A stretch of 64,000 nt of DNA from Brevinematales bacterium (GTDB taxonomy: Bacteria > Spirochaetota > Brevinematia > Brevinematales > Thermospiraceae), in contig JABLXN010000016.1 in NCBI GenBank assembly GCA_013177995.1, positions 62,001-126,000 on the forward strand, read 5' to 3'. Positions 36,281 through 44,454 of this stretch are shown one piece after another. The first letter of the stretch is position 1, and the number at the start of each line of letters is the position of its first letter. Made by a program: the position numbers and the translations under genes. The notes below the pieces were generated by a model, which had not been told where the DNA came from, ran no database searches, and worked only from the letters and a program-made list of their open reading frames with translations.

Positions 36281-37036
36281 CTACTCCCTTCCCATGACCC
36301 TATTCGTTACCGGTTCCACAGGAAACCAGAGAGGCCCCACACTATTTTTCTCTTCCACCTGAAATTCGTTCTCCTGAATCACCACATAGTAGTACGGTCC
36401 CCCAACAGGGGGCATATCCTCATACCAGGTTTCCTTCACACGAGCGATCGGACGACTGGTACGAAGAACACCTATCTGAGGCGGAACACTGAGACGATAC
36501 ACCGCAAACTCCTGCCCCTTATACCCATCAAAAAACCACGAAAGCATGACCCGATCTCTAAAGACATTCCCCTTTACCTGAAAAAGAATAGGAGAAGGCG
36601 TCTCTTCTTCAGTCGAAACCTCTTTCACCTGAAAAGAAACCTCCTCTTTCTTTTCTGGCACATAGGCCACGACCGTCGCATTCAGGACAGGCAAAATATC
36701 TTCATCCGTATAGTTTGTTTTGACAGGCAAAATAGCCACATAGGGGAAGTTCAAAACGCTCAAGAAACTCCCATAACGATAAAGATTCTGTTGTGGTACA
36801 CCCTTTACCTTTTGCTGAAAAATAATCTCAGAGGTTTTCACCAACTCTGCTGAAAGAATGGGAACCTTCGCCCCAAACAGAACAAACTCCCCCTCCTCGA
36901 CGTTCGCCATCCATGAAACCCATACACCCCCATTCGTGGGAACTAAAGAAATACTTGTCGTATAGACATCCTCTCCGTATAATAAAAGAGTGCAGAATGC
37001 ACAAAAAATGCCGATAAAAGGAAAAGAGAACCTCAT
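36281..37036 (-). CDS. Exported protein with fibronectin type III-like domains
   Basis: I place the start at the ATG at 37034-37036, where a clear signal peptide begins (MRFSFPFIGIFCAFCTLLLYG); the open frame extends further upstream over the dgt gene and that part is unlikely to be real. The mature protein is about 230 residues. Two halves look like FN3 or similar beta-sandwich domains: the first with VPTNGGVWVSWMA, the second with DRVMLSWFFDGYKGQEFAVYRLS and GGPYYYVVIQENE. It faces dgt across a 36-bp gap and lies upstream of the giant gene on the same strand, but tandem promoters intervene. Function unknown. No good Shine-Dalgarno site is seen. Confidence 0.65.
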   Translation of the reverse strand: MRFSFPFIGIFCAFCTLLLYGEDVYTTSISLVPTNGGVWVSWMANVEEGEFVLFGAKVPILSAELVKTSEIIFQQKVKGVPQQNLYRYGSFLSVLNFPYVAILPVKTNYTDEDILPVLNATVVAYVPEKKEEVSFQVKEVSTEEETPSPILFQVKGNVFRDRVMLSWFFDGYKGQEFAVYRLSVPPQIGVLRTSRPIARVKETWYEDMPPVGGPYYYVVIQENEFQVEEKNSVGPLWFPVEPVTNRVMGRE

Positions 37037-37072
37037 GGATATAGTATCGTATTTACCCGAGCAGAAACTTGA

Positions 37073-38125
37073 ATGGAACGACGTATGAGAGAACTTCACG
37101 AACAGTTCGAACAAGAGTATCTTTCCCCTTACGGAACCAAAAGTGCCCAAACCAGGGGGAGAAAAATACCCGAAACTCCCGATGAGATACGAACAGAGTT
37201 TATGCGGGACAGAGACCGTATTATCCACAGTGAATCCTTTCGTCGGCTCAAACACAAAACCCAGGTTTTTCTTTCCCCTGCCAGTGATACCTTTCGTACC
37301 CGGCTCACCCATACCCTTGAGGTATCCCAGATAGCCCGCACCATCGCAAGGTCCCTGCGAGTCAACGAAGACCTCACAGAAGCCATCGCCTTAGGCCATG
37401 ATGTGGGACACACCCCTTTCGGACATGCAGGAGAACGCATCATCCAGAAACATCTCGACCCCCACTTCAAACATGCCACCCATAGTGTTCGTGTCCTCAG
37501 CACCATTGAAAAAAACGGTCAGGGGCTTAACCTCACCACAGAGGTCCTGGACGGTATTGCCAAACACTCCAAAACAGGCCAGAATCCCATTCTCTGGTCA
37601 GACAAAGACAAACCCCTTACCATCGAGGGACAAATTGTACGCCTCGCCGACATCATCGCCTATGTAAACCATGACCTTCAGGATGCCCTCTCGTCCGGTC
37701 TTCTTTCTCCCCATGAGATCCCCAGGGAGATTCTCTCCACCCTCGGAGAAAGCCACGCTGCTCGCATCAATACCCTCGTTCGGGATGTTATCCTCCATTC
37801 GCAGCAAAGCGCTGAAATACGAATCAGCGAAAACATCCTGACCGCCCTCCACAATTTGCGTGCCTTTCTCTTCGACAAGGTATACACCCACCCAGAACTC
37901 CAGAAAGAAATGACCAAAGCAGAAAATATCCTCTTGGCCCTCTTAGAACACTTCGACAAACTCATTGACAGGGGAGACCCCTTTCCCTCTCTGGTGCATA
38001 TTCCCGTTTCTAGTAGCAAAAAACAAACCCTCATTGATTGCCTTGCCTTCATGACAGACACAGAAGCCATGCGAATTTTCTACCAGATCTACATTCCCAA
38101 ATCCTTCAGCTGGGGGACCCGATGA
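37073..38125 (+). CDS. dgt: Deoxyguanosinetriphosphate triphosphohydrolase-like protein
   Basis: HD-superfamily enzymes of this group cleave dNTPs to deoxynucleosides and triphosphate. The 350-residue protein has RIIHSESFRRLKHKTQVFL, then the metal ligands in RLTHTLEVSQIAR and LGHDVGHTPFGHAGE, and the Asp in VRLADIIAYVNHDLQDA. This is the short dgt type 2 form. An ATG at 37085 is an alternative start. It begins a four-gene unit in which each gene overlaps the next. Confidence 0.92.
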   Translation: MERRMRELHEQFEQEYLSPYGTKSAQTRGRKIPETPDEIRTEFMRDRDRIIHSESFRRLKHKTQVFLSPASDTFRTRLTHTLEVSQIARTIARSLRVNEDLTEAIALGHDVGHTPFGHAGERIIQKHLDPHFKHATHSVRVLSTIEKNGQGLNLTTEVLDGIAKHSKTGQNPILWSDKDKPLTIEGQIVRLADIIAYVNHDLQDALSSGLLSPHEIPREILSTLGESHAARINTLVRDVILHSQQSAEIRISENILTALHNLRAFLFDKVYTHPELQKEMTKAENILLALLEHFDKLIDRGDPFPSLVHIPVSSSKKQTLIDCLAFMTDTEAMRIFYQIYIPKSFSWGTR

Positions 38126-40215
38126 TGTGGCTCAACCTCCTCTTTGCCGGTCTTTCAGCCCTTCTCATTTTCTTTTTTTTGGACTACATCAAAAATGTCT
38201 ATAAAACCGAACTTCTCCTTGAACAGCTCTTTGACCAGTTTCTCCGCCTCGAATCCCGTGCTACCTATGCCGAACAGGAAATGTACGACTACATCGGCAA
38301 CCGCCTCAGCAAAGCCTTCTTTACCACCAACTGTCTTGTCTATGTTCGTGCCAAGGAAAAATTTCTCCTCAAGTACCAATCCATGACCCACCCCCTCTGG
38401 CCAAAACTCCTCCGCCGAAACTTGGCCCTCCAGGAAGACCCCGCTATCTTGGGAAGAGAAATCAATCGCGGGATTCTCAGCGAAGGTTTTTATACCGCTT
38501 ACTTTCGACGAAAGGTTTTTCGCACCTTAGTGATCCCTGTCAAAAACGCCAATGGAAAGGTGATTGGTGTTTTAGTTTTCTTTTATTTCTCCCTCATTCC
38601 TTATCTGCGAGCCCTCAAATACCTGAAACTCAACGCCTCAAAACTCCATGACTTTCTCAAACACCTCTTCATCATCATGCGCGAATACGCCATGGATTTC
38701 AAAAACATTACCATTAACCAGATCAAAGACTACGCCATCCTGATTACCGACTCCAATTATCATATTATTTATGCCAATAGTGGAGCCCTCTTTCTCCTTG
38801 GAACCCCTTCTGAAACCCTCCTCAAAGGGAAGCCCTTCCTCTCTTTTATCCATAACGACTATATCGACCAGTTCCAGATTCTGTTGCAGACCATTCAAAC
38901 CATGGGAGAAACCAAAAGCCATCTTGATCTGAGCATTCGCCATAACGATGAATACCAGATCATCCATACTCAGGCCTATCTCAAAGCCATCTCGCTCGAA
39001 GATGAGTTCATGGGACTTTATATCCTTCTTCACGACATTACCAACGAAGAAATCATGCTTCAGAACATGAAGCGCCTCTCCGCCATTGCCAATAGCCTCT
39101 TCAGCCATTCGGACGACGCCATCTTTCAGGTAGCCAAGGATGGCCGCATCATCAGACACAACCAGAAGGCCCAGTCCCTCTGCGAGCGGGAAACACCCCT
39201 CCAGGGACAGGCCTTTGCCCATCTTTTTCCCTCCCCCCTTCAACAAAGGCTCAATGACCTCTTAGACGAAACCATCACCACCCGCTCCTTCAAAGAGCAT
39301 ACCGAAATCGAGTTCAAACAGCGATGGTACAACATCCGTACCTTCCCCGTCTTTGTAGACGATGCCTATGACAGTAGCATCATTACCTTTGTCGATATTA
39401 CGGATATCAAGCTCCACGAACAAAAACTTGCTTCCATCACCCGACAGATGCTTGATGACCTCAATGCGGCCAAAACCCTGCAGTACGAACTTCTCCCCGA
39501 TACCACTCCCCTCTCCGAGGTGGTATGTTATCAACACCTTTTCCAGCCATGCGAGGAACTGGGCGGAGATTTCTTCTACATCGAAGAAGTAATCGTAGGC
39601 GGAAAACCCTATCACCTGATCCTTGTGGCTGATGTGGCAGGCCATGGTATTTCCGCCGCTATGCTCACCGTCCTTGTGAAAGATGTGTACACCGCTTTCC
39701 GAAAAGACGTCGTGTCTCAGGAAATTATTCTTCCCAATCGCTTTCTTGAGATGCTCAACGAAAGACTCTCCAGCCTTGAAATGTCCACTATGCCCTTCGT
39801 GGCCGTCTACATGGGCATCCTGGATGTTGAAAACCGGGAGTTTTACTATTCCAGCGGCGGAATTCCGTTTGCCATTCGCCTCAATGCCCAAAACGAAATC
39901 AGTTTCCTTGGCATAGAAAAATCCCCTCCTACAGGCTTTCAGAGCGGCTTCTCCTACCGCTACGACAAAGTTAGTCTCCAAAAAGACGACAGAATCATCA
40001 TTTACACCGACGGTATTGAAGACCTTCTCTCTTTCTACAACACCTATTTCAATAACATCATTATGGAAAATCGTACAGAATCCATCACCACTATCAAAGA
40101 TATCCTCATGCAAAAAATCGAAGACTTTTACACCAATCACCACCACGTACGCCTCCGTCAGGATGATGTAACCGTTGTCCTTTTCCAGATACTTTGCGAG
40201 AGAGGTGAAGTATGA
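38122..40215 (+). CDS. Membrane-anchored PAS sensor with SpoIIE/PP2C phosphatase domain (RsbU-type)
   Basis: The ATG at 38122 overlaps the dgt stop and follows GGGGGA; a longer frame inside dgt is unlikely. The product has 697 residues. One membrane segment lies at about 3-22. A GAF-like region (about 45-190) and two PAS-like regions (about 210-330 and 335-450) follow. From about 460 the SpoIIE phosphatase domain has LQYELLP, GGDFFYIEE, ADVAGHGISAAMLT, and IIIYTDGIED. Such enzymes dephosphorylate anti-anti-sigma factors and so control alternative sigma factors. No anti-sigma partner is in this window, though a sigma factor gene lies 1.6 kb downstream. Confidence 0.88.
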   Translation: MMWLNLLFAGLSALLIFFFLDYIKNVYKTELLLEQLFDQFLRLESRATYAEQEMYDYIGNRLSKAFFTTNCLVYVRAKEKFLLKYQSMTHPLWPKLLRRNLALQEDPAILGREINRGILSEGFYTAYFRRKVFRTLVIPVKNANGKVIGVLVFFYFSLIPYLRALKYLKLNASKLHDFLKHLFIIMREYAMDFKNITINQIKDYAILITDSNYHIIYANSGALFLLGTPSETLLKGKPFLSFIHNDYIDQFQILLQTIQTMGETKSHLDLSIRHNDEYQIIHTQAYLKAISLEDEFMGLYILLHDITNEEIMLQNMKRLSAIANSLFSHSDDAIFQVAKDGRIIRHNQKAQSLCERETPLQGQAFAHLFPSPLQQRLNDLLDETITTRSFKEHTEIEFKQRWYNIRTFPVFVDDAYDSSIITFVDITDIKLHEQKLASITRQMLDDLNAAKTLQYELLPDTTPLSEVVCYQHLFQPCEELGGDFFYIEEVIVGGKPYHLILVADVAGHGISAAMLTVLVKDVYTAFRKDVVSQEIILPNRFLEMLNERLSSLEMSTMPFVAVYMGILDVENREFYYSSGGIPFAIRLNAQNEISFLGIEKSPPTGFQSGFSYRYDKVSLQKDDRIIIYTDGIEDLLSFYNTYFNNIIMENRTESITTIKDILMQKIEDFYTNHHHVRLRQDDVTVVLFQILCERGEV

Positions 40216-40679
40216 GTTTAGCCCCATCAAAGACAAAACAAACCTCCCTTGAACAGTTTGTGAAAGAAACCAGGGCTTTTCTCAAGATTTGCCAGAAACA
40301 AAAAACCATCGAACCCTTTCTCACCCTTTCCGAGGAAACGAAACAAGAAATGGTCGATACCGCCTTTCTTCTTGCTGATGAATGGAGTGACTTTTTTCTC
40401 ACCCTCATTTTCCACAAAAAAATCGATGAACTCCTCGCTCTCGAGGATATTTTCCTTGAGAGTGCCAATAGAGAAGTTTTGGAAGCCCTCAAAAACCTCC
40501 TCGAATACACCCTTCAACAAACCCCAGACTCCAACCTCAAGCTCTACAAACTACGACGCCTCTACTATGCTCTTGCCACCTACTACAGTGAAGAAGAGGC
40601 CATGATAGGCTATGAGATCCCCCTCTACAAACCAGAACTCTCCCTCTCGTGGGTTTTTTCCCTTGAGGACCTCACATGA
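40212..40679 (+). CDS. Unrecognised small helical protein
   Basis: I do not recognise this 155-residue protein. It is predicted to be mainly helical and acidic, with no signal peptide, membrane segment or cysteines that suggest a metal site. Its start overlaps the phosphatase stop as ATGA and its own stop overlaps the next start the same way, so it is translated from the same mRNA. The tight coupling suggests that it works with one of its neighbours, possibly the SpoIIE phosphatase. Confidence 0.7.
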   Translation: MSLAPSKTKQTSLEQFVKETRAFLKICQKQKTIEPFLTLSEETKQEMVDTAFLLADEWSDFFLTLIFHKKIDELLALEDIFLESANREVLEALKNLLEYTLQQTPDSNLKLYKLRRLYYALATYYSEEEAMIGYEIPLYKPELSLSWVFSLEDLT

Positions 40680-41413
40680 AGGAACACAATCTTCTCAAGA
40701 TTGTTGGTCAGGCCATTCAGGACTACCGTATGATTCAGGACGGGGATATTCTCTGGGTGGGCGTCTCCACAGCCCCCAAGAGTATTTCCCTCCTTCTTTT
40801 TCTCCAGAAAAGGCTCTCGTATATTCCTATATCCTATACTCTCCGCCCCATCCATATCCTCACCCCGAATGAAGATCCCCTTCTCATAGAAAGATGGTAC
40901 ACCACTCTCCAAAATCGTTTTTCTCTTCCTCCCCTTATCCTTTCACCCCTCCCAAAAGAAGGGCATACCCTCTATCACCATAACCCGAGACAGGCCATTC
41001 TCCAGACCCTTATCCATACCTGTTCTTCCACTCCTGGAAAACTTGCCTTAGGAGACAGTTTAGAGGATATCACCCTCTCAGCCCTCATGGCCCTCATCTA
41101 TCATCGCCGCTGGGCTCCTCTTCTCCCCCATTATCCCCTTCATCACTTTCCCTTGGCCATCATTCGGCCCCTTGCCTATCTTTTCGAGCGTCAACTTCTC
41201 TCCTATTGTCAGGAATACCACATCCCCTTTCTTCGCCCCTCTACCCCTCTCTCAAAAGGCAAATCTCACCTTTTCTCCCTGTTAGAAGACATTCGTCCAT
41301 TGACACCCAACCCCCTTCATCAGGTTTTTGCCGCCTTCCGTAATCCCAAAAAAGAATACTTTCTTCAGAAAGAAACAACAAACGCCCCGCATTTTCAAAA
41401 TCCTTTTTTCTGA
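40676..41413 (+). CDS. TtcA-like N-type ATP pyrophosphatase fold protein lacking the catalytic motif
   Basis: The 245-residue protein follows the TtcA (tRNA 2-thiocytidine synthase) plan. The segment ILWVGVSTAPKSISLLLFL stands where TtcA has the PP-loop SGGKDS; ALGDSLEDITLSALMALIY stands for ALGHHRDD; IIRPLAYLFERQLLSYCQE matches the VIRPLAY block. The PP-loop has become STAPKS and the CxxC motifs that hold the 4Fe-4S cluster are missing. It is therefore unlikely to thiolate tRNA and may be a regulatory or repurposed homologue. The comparison is from memory of the family, not an alignment search. Confidence 0.65.
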   Translation: MKEHNLLKIVGQAIQDYRMIQDGDILWVGVSTAPKSISLLLFLQKRLSYIPISYTLRPIHILTPNEDPLLIERWYTTLQNRFSLPPLILSPLPKEGHTLYHHNPRQAILQTLIHTCSSTPGKLALGDSLEDITLSALMALIYHRRWAPLLPHYPLHHFPLAIIRPLAYLFERQLLSYCQEYHIPFLRPSTPLSKGKSHLFSLLEDIRPLTPNPLHQVFAAFRNPKKEYFLQKETTNAPHFQNPFF

Positions 41414-41490
41414 AACCAGAACAAAGAAGTCTCAAGTCACAAAAAACATAGCCCCCTGTGAAGCCATAAAAGAGCCTCAATAAAGGATTT

Positions 41491-41628
41491 GAGTCCCTTG
41501 CCCAGATGTTTTCTTCCCCTGTCTGGGTCAGGGGCTACGCCCCTCTCCCCCGCTTTTTCTGTTTACAAGGGCTTGTTTGTCTTTTTTATTACTTTCTTGA
41601 GCCCTTTGCACATTCGTGCAAAGGGCTC
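41491..41628 (+). repeat. Dispersed hairpin-bounded intergenic repeat, copy B
   Basis: It opens with GAGTCCCTTGCCCAGATG and TTTTCTTCCCC, carries the core palindrome TCAGGGGCTACGCCCCT, CTTTTTCTGTTTACAAGGG and TTTGTCTTTTTT, and closes with the hairpin GAGCCCTTTGCAC / GTGCAAAGGGCTC at 41599-41628. Compared with copies A and C it lacks about 60-75 bp of A/T-rich sequence before the final hairpin. Confidence 0.75.
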
Positions 41629-41662
41629 GATTTTTCTCCCCTTCTCTGAGGCAAAAGGCAAC

Positions 41663-41740
41663 TGTATACTTTTGTATACAAACTAAAAAACTGTATATTT
41701 TTGTATACAATGCCTTTTGCTATGTATACAAAAATATACA
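41663..41740 (+). promoter_or_regulatory. Three 18-bp palindromes upstream of a sigma-54 promoter (candidate enhancer sites)
   Basis: The sites are TGTATACTTTTGTATACA (41663-41680, perfect), TGTATATTTTTGTATACA (41692-41709) and TGTATACAAAAATATACA (41723-41740). The third is the exact reverse complement of the second. They are 29 and 31 bp apart, about three helical turns, and their centres lie about 165, 136 and 105 bp before the predicted sigma-54 start, the usual range for activator sites. Confidence 0.8.
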
Positions 41741-41809
41741 AAACCTCTTTTTATCATTGTCACCCTTTCTTATTTTCTTTTATTTCAAATAAATAGAAAA
41801 TTTTTGATT

Positions 41810-41826
41810 TTGGCACGCTTATTGCA
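41810..41826 (+). promoter_or_regulatory. Sigma-54 (RpoN) promoter of the sigma factor gene
   Basis: TTGGCACGCTTATTGCA matches the sigma-54 consensus TTGGCACG-N4-TTGCA at every position, with GG and GC exactly 10 bp apart. The start near 41837 would leave a leader of about 11 nt that begins with GGAGG, directly before the ATG at 41848. Confidence 0.9.
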
Positions 41827-41847
41827 AAAGAAGAGCGGAGGTACAAT

Positions 41848-42648
41848 ATGAAAGAGTATCGTATTCTTAAACAATATCTCAAAGAGATTGGTCGCTATCC
41901 TCTTCTTTCCCCTGAAGAAGAGATGGAACTTGCAAGGCGTATTCAAAAGGGTGATACCAAAGCGAAAAAAACTCTCATTGAGAGTAATCTTCGCCTCGTG
42001 GTGAAGATCGCCATAGAAATGCATCAGGGAAAAATGCCTCTCATGGATATCATCCAGAATGGCAATTTAGGACTCATTCGAGCAGCAGAAAAGTTTGATC
42101 CCGAGAGAAATATCCGATTCTCCAGTTATGCCGCCTACTGGATCAAACAAAGCATCCTGCGGCATTTTCAGGAGGATGGACACCTTGAAAACATCTCCGC
42201 CCGCCAGCAGGACAAAAAACGAGCTATACGTCGGTTTATTGAGGATTTCTTTGTCAGGGAAAGCCGTCTTCCCTCGGCTTCTGAACTTGCAAGAGGCATG
42301 TCTCTCTCCCTTTTTGAGGCAGCCCAAGAACTTAAAAACTACCAGCCTCATCTCTATGAGGGACCGAACTACTCTTCTCTTGAAGACATTGCCGATTCCG
42401 AGGACATAGAAAATACCATTTGCCACCAGTGTCTCTCTGAAGAACTCGACAATCTCCTCTCCGAATTTGACGAGGACTCACAAAAACTTCTTCGTTTACG
42501 GTATGGTTTTGAAAACGAGGACTGCGCCACCCTTTCTGAACTTGCCGAACAGTTTCATATTACCGCCGAAGGGATAAGACAGCGAGAAAATCGTCTTCTT
42601 GCCGCCCTTCGAGACAAAAACCCTTCTCTCAAATACTACCTTGCCTAA
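41848..42648 (+). CDS. Sigma-70 family RNA polymerase sigma factor (RpoS/RpoD-like, group 2)
   Basis: The 266-residue protein lacks region 1.1. Region 1.2 is YLKEIGRYPLLSPEEEMELARRIQKGD; region 2 has NLRLVVKIA, DIIQNGNLGLIRAAEKFD and RFSSYAAYWIKQSILR for -10 recognition. Region 3 is present in modified form, and region 4 has LLRLRYGFENEDCATLSELAEQFHITAEGIRQRENRLLAAL for -35 recognition. Size and build are close to Borrelia RpoS (267 residues). The gene stands behind a consensus sigma-54 promoter with three upstream palindromes, so it is probably the middle step of an RpoN-to-sigma cascade. Which genes it controls is unknown. Confidence 0.92.
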   Translation: MKEYRILKQYLKEIGRYPLLSPEEEMELARRIQKGDTKAKKTLIESNLRLVVKIAIEMHQGKMPLMDIIQNGNLGLIRAAEKFDPERNIRFSSYAAYWIKQSILRHFQEDGHLENISARQQDKKRAIRRFIEDFFVRESRLPSASELARGMSLSLFEAAQELKNYQPHLYEGPNYSSLEDIADSEDIENTICHQCLSEELDNLLSEFDEDSQKLLRLRYGFENEDCATLSELAEQFHITAEGIRQRENRLLAALRDKNPSLKYYLA

Positions 42649-42684
42649 CCTCCATCTTCTCCTCCCCCTTCCCACACCACAGGA

Positions 42685-42724
42685 AAAGGGCTTCTGCCTT
42701 CTGAGCAGGGCCCTTTTTCTTTTT
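42685..42724 (+). terminator. Rho-independent terminator of the sigma factor gene
   Basis: AAAGGGC followed by CTGC pairs with GCAG and GCCCTTT around a short loop and is followed by TTTTTCTTTTT, 37 nt after the stop codon. Confidence 0.85.
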
Positions 42725-42750
42725 ATTTTCCCGAACGTCGGTCCTTTTTC

Positions 42751-42778
42751 TTGACACTCTCGTTCTCTTCCTTATAAT
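42751..42778 (+). promoter_or_regulatory. Consensus promoter of the amylase gene
   Basis: Perfect hexamers TTGACA (42751-42756) and TATAAT (42773-42778) are 16 bp apart. The leader is about 32 nt and contains AAGGAG before the ATG at 42818. Confidence 0.88.
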
Positions 42779-42817
42779 ATAAGGATAGATTTTCAAGAGA
42801 CATATCAAGGAGTTTCT

Positions 42818-44359
42818 ATGAAGCGTTTACCCTTTTTTCTGGTTTTTGTGATTGTCTTTTTGCTGGGAAACGGGGCCTTTGCCCGTCCCTGGTGGAAGGA
42901 TGCGGTGTTTTATGAGATCTTTGTGAGAAGCTTTGCTGATTCCAATGGGGATGGTATCGGAGATTTTCAGGGTATCATAAACAAACTTGACTATCTCACC
43001 AACCTTGGCATAAATGCCATCTGGCTCATGCCCATCAACCCTTCTCCTTCCTACCATGGTTATGATGTCCTTGACTACACCTCTGTGAACCCCCAGTATG
43101 GGACCATGGAGGATTTTGAGAGGCTTCTTGATGAGGCTCACCAAAGGGGAGTAAGAGTGATCATAGACCTCGTGCTCAATCATACCTCATCCACCCACCC
43201 CTGGTTTATCAACTCTTCAAAAAGAGACCCTCTCTATGACGATTTCTACATCTGGCGAAAGGACGTCACTGAATCAGGCTGGGGTCGTCCCTGGGGAGGA
43301 GGAAGCAAATGGGATGTATGGGTGAGGAATAGTACCAGAGGAGAATACTATTATGCCGCCTTCTGGAGCGGGATGCCGGATCTCAATCACCGAAGTCCAA
43401 AAGTGAAAGAAGAAGTCTACAAATTTACCCGCTTCTGGTTGGAAAAGGGCGTGGACGGTTTTCGGCTGGATGCTATTCGTTATCTCATCGAAACAGGCCC
43501 GGGAGCTGGGCAGGCTGATACCGAGGAAACCTTGGCCTGGTTTGAAAGTTTCAACCGGTATGTAAAAAGCATCAATTCCAATGCTGTCCTTGTCGGGGAG
43601 GTATGGACAGACAACCGCCGTGTTTCTAAATACTATTCCACCAATGGTATTATGGATCTCTGTTTTGACTTCGATAGAGCGGGAGCTTTTCTCTCCAGTG
43701 ATAGAGACAATATCATTCGTGTGTATATGAATAACAAGCGATATTCTGCTCCGGCTGATTTTTACGCTCCTTTTCTTGCCAATCACGACCATTACCGCGC
43801 CATGAATCAGCTGCAAAACGACGAAAAACTTGCCCGGCTTGCTGCTGTGTGTCTTCTCACCGCCACAGGTACACCTTTTATCTACTATGGAGAGGAGATT
43901 GGCCTTGCTCAGCCTGATATGCCAGATGATAAATACAAACGCATGCCCCTCCCATGGAATAACGACAAAAAACGCAACTACGGTTTTACTACCGGTAAAC
44001 CTTGGTTCTCCATGCCTTCCGTGAAAAGCCATGTGAATATTGAGTCCCAGCTCAAAAACAGAAATTCTCTCTTGTCTCTCTACAGAACTCTCATCGCTAT
44101 TCGAAAAGAAAACAAAGAATTTCGCTCTGAGACACTTGAGATAGTGCCCAATGATAATCCCAATCTTCTCATCTACAAACGTATCGATGGCAATGATATC
44201 TCATGGGTGATGGTGAACTTCTCTACAGACAAGGAGGAGCTTCCACTTCCCGCCCTTGAGAACAAAAGGGTGAAAAACCTTGCCACTGGAAGAACCTTTG
44301 CCTTCAAAAAAGGCATGAAGATTTCTGGACTTGATTTTCTCATCCTGAAGGAAATCTAA
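42818..44359 (+). CDS. Secreted alpha-amylase, glycoside hydrolase family 13
   Basis: This hydrolyses alpha-1,4 glucans outside the cytoplasm. A signal peptide ends near Ala22 (GNGAFA then RPWWKDAVFYEIF). DSNGDGIGDF at 41-50 and the (beta/alpha)8 barrel follow. Catalytic residues are Asp218 in GFRLDAIR (nucleophile), Glu261 in LVGEVW (acid/base) and Asp324 in LANHDHY. DLVLNHTS at 117-124 is conserved region I. The C-terminal beta domain ends at residue 513. The N-terminus has no lipobox Cys. It would supply maltodextrins, which fits the glycogen debranching gene at 55.4 kb. Confidence 0.93.
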   Translation: MKRLPFFLVFVIVFLLGNGAFARPWWKDAVFYEIFVRSFADSNGDGIGDFQGIINKLDYLTNLGINAIWLMPINPSPSYHGYDVLDYTSVNPQYGTMEDFERLLDEAHQRGVRVIIDLVLNHTSSTHPWFINSSKRDPLYDDFYIWRKDVTESGWGRPWGGGSKWDVWVRNSTRGEYYYAAFWSGMPDLNHRSPKVKEEVYKFTRFWLEKGVDGFRLDAIRYLIETGPGAGQADTEETLAWFESFNRYVKSINSNAVLVGEVWTDNRRVSKYYSTNGIMDLCFDFDRAGAFLSSDRDNIIRVYMNNKRYSAPADFYAPFLANHDHYRAMNQLQNDEKLARLAAVCLLTATGTPFIYYGEEIGLAQPDMPDDKYKRMPLPWNNDKKRNYGFTTGKPWFSMPSVKSHVNIESQLKNRNSLLSLYRTLIAIRKENKEFRSETLEIVPNDNPNLLIYKRIDGNDISWVMVNFSTDKEELPLPALENKRVKNLATGRTFAFKKGMKISGLDFLILKEI

Positions 44360-44395
44360 AAAACCCCACATCTCAAGAACGATAAGTCACCACTG

Positions 44396-44434
44396 CCAGG
44401 ATCCGGAAGAAACGGGTCCTGGCCGGGTGTTTTT
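44396..44434 (+). terminator. Possible terminator after the amylase gene
   Basis: CCAGGATCCG and CGGGTCCTGG form a stem with a 7-nt loop; CCGGGTG and TTTTT follow after a gap, so the U-run is not directly attached. Confidence 0.45.
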
Positions 44435-44454
44435 CTCAAGAGAGGAGGTAATCC

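Noticed and set aside
37037-37312. N-terminal extension of the FN3-like protein by 92 codons over the dgt start
   Set aside because: A clear signal peptide begins at the internal ATG at 37036, and the extension lies antisense to the conserved N-terminus of dgt.
41660-41745. The TGTATAC palindromes read as a CRISPR array or as a terminator
   Set aside because: Units are only 18 bp, are palindromic with A/T spacers of 11-13 bp and have no cas genes nearby. Their phasing before a sigma-54 promoter fits activator sites better.
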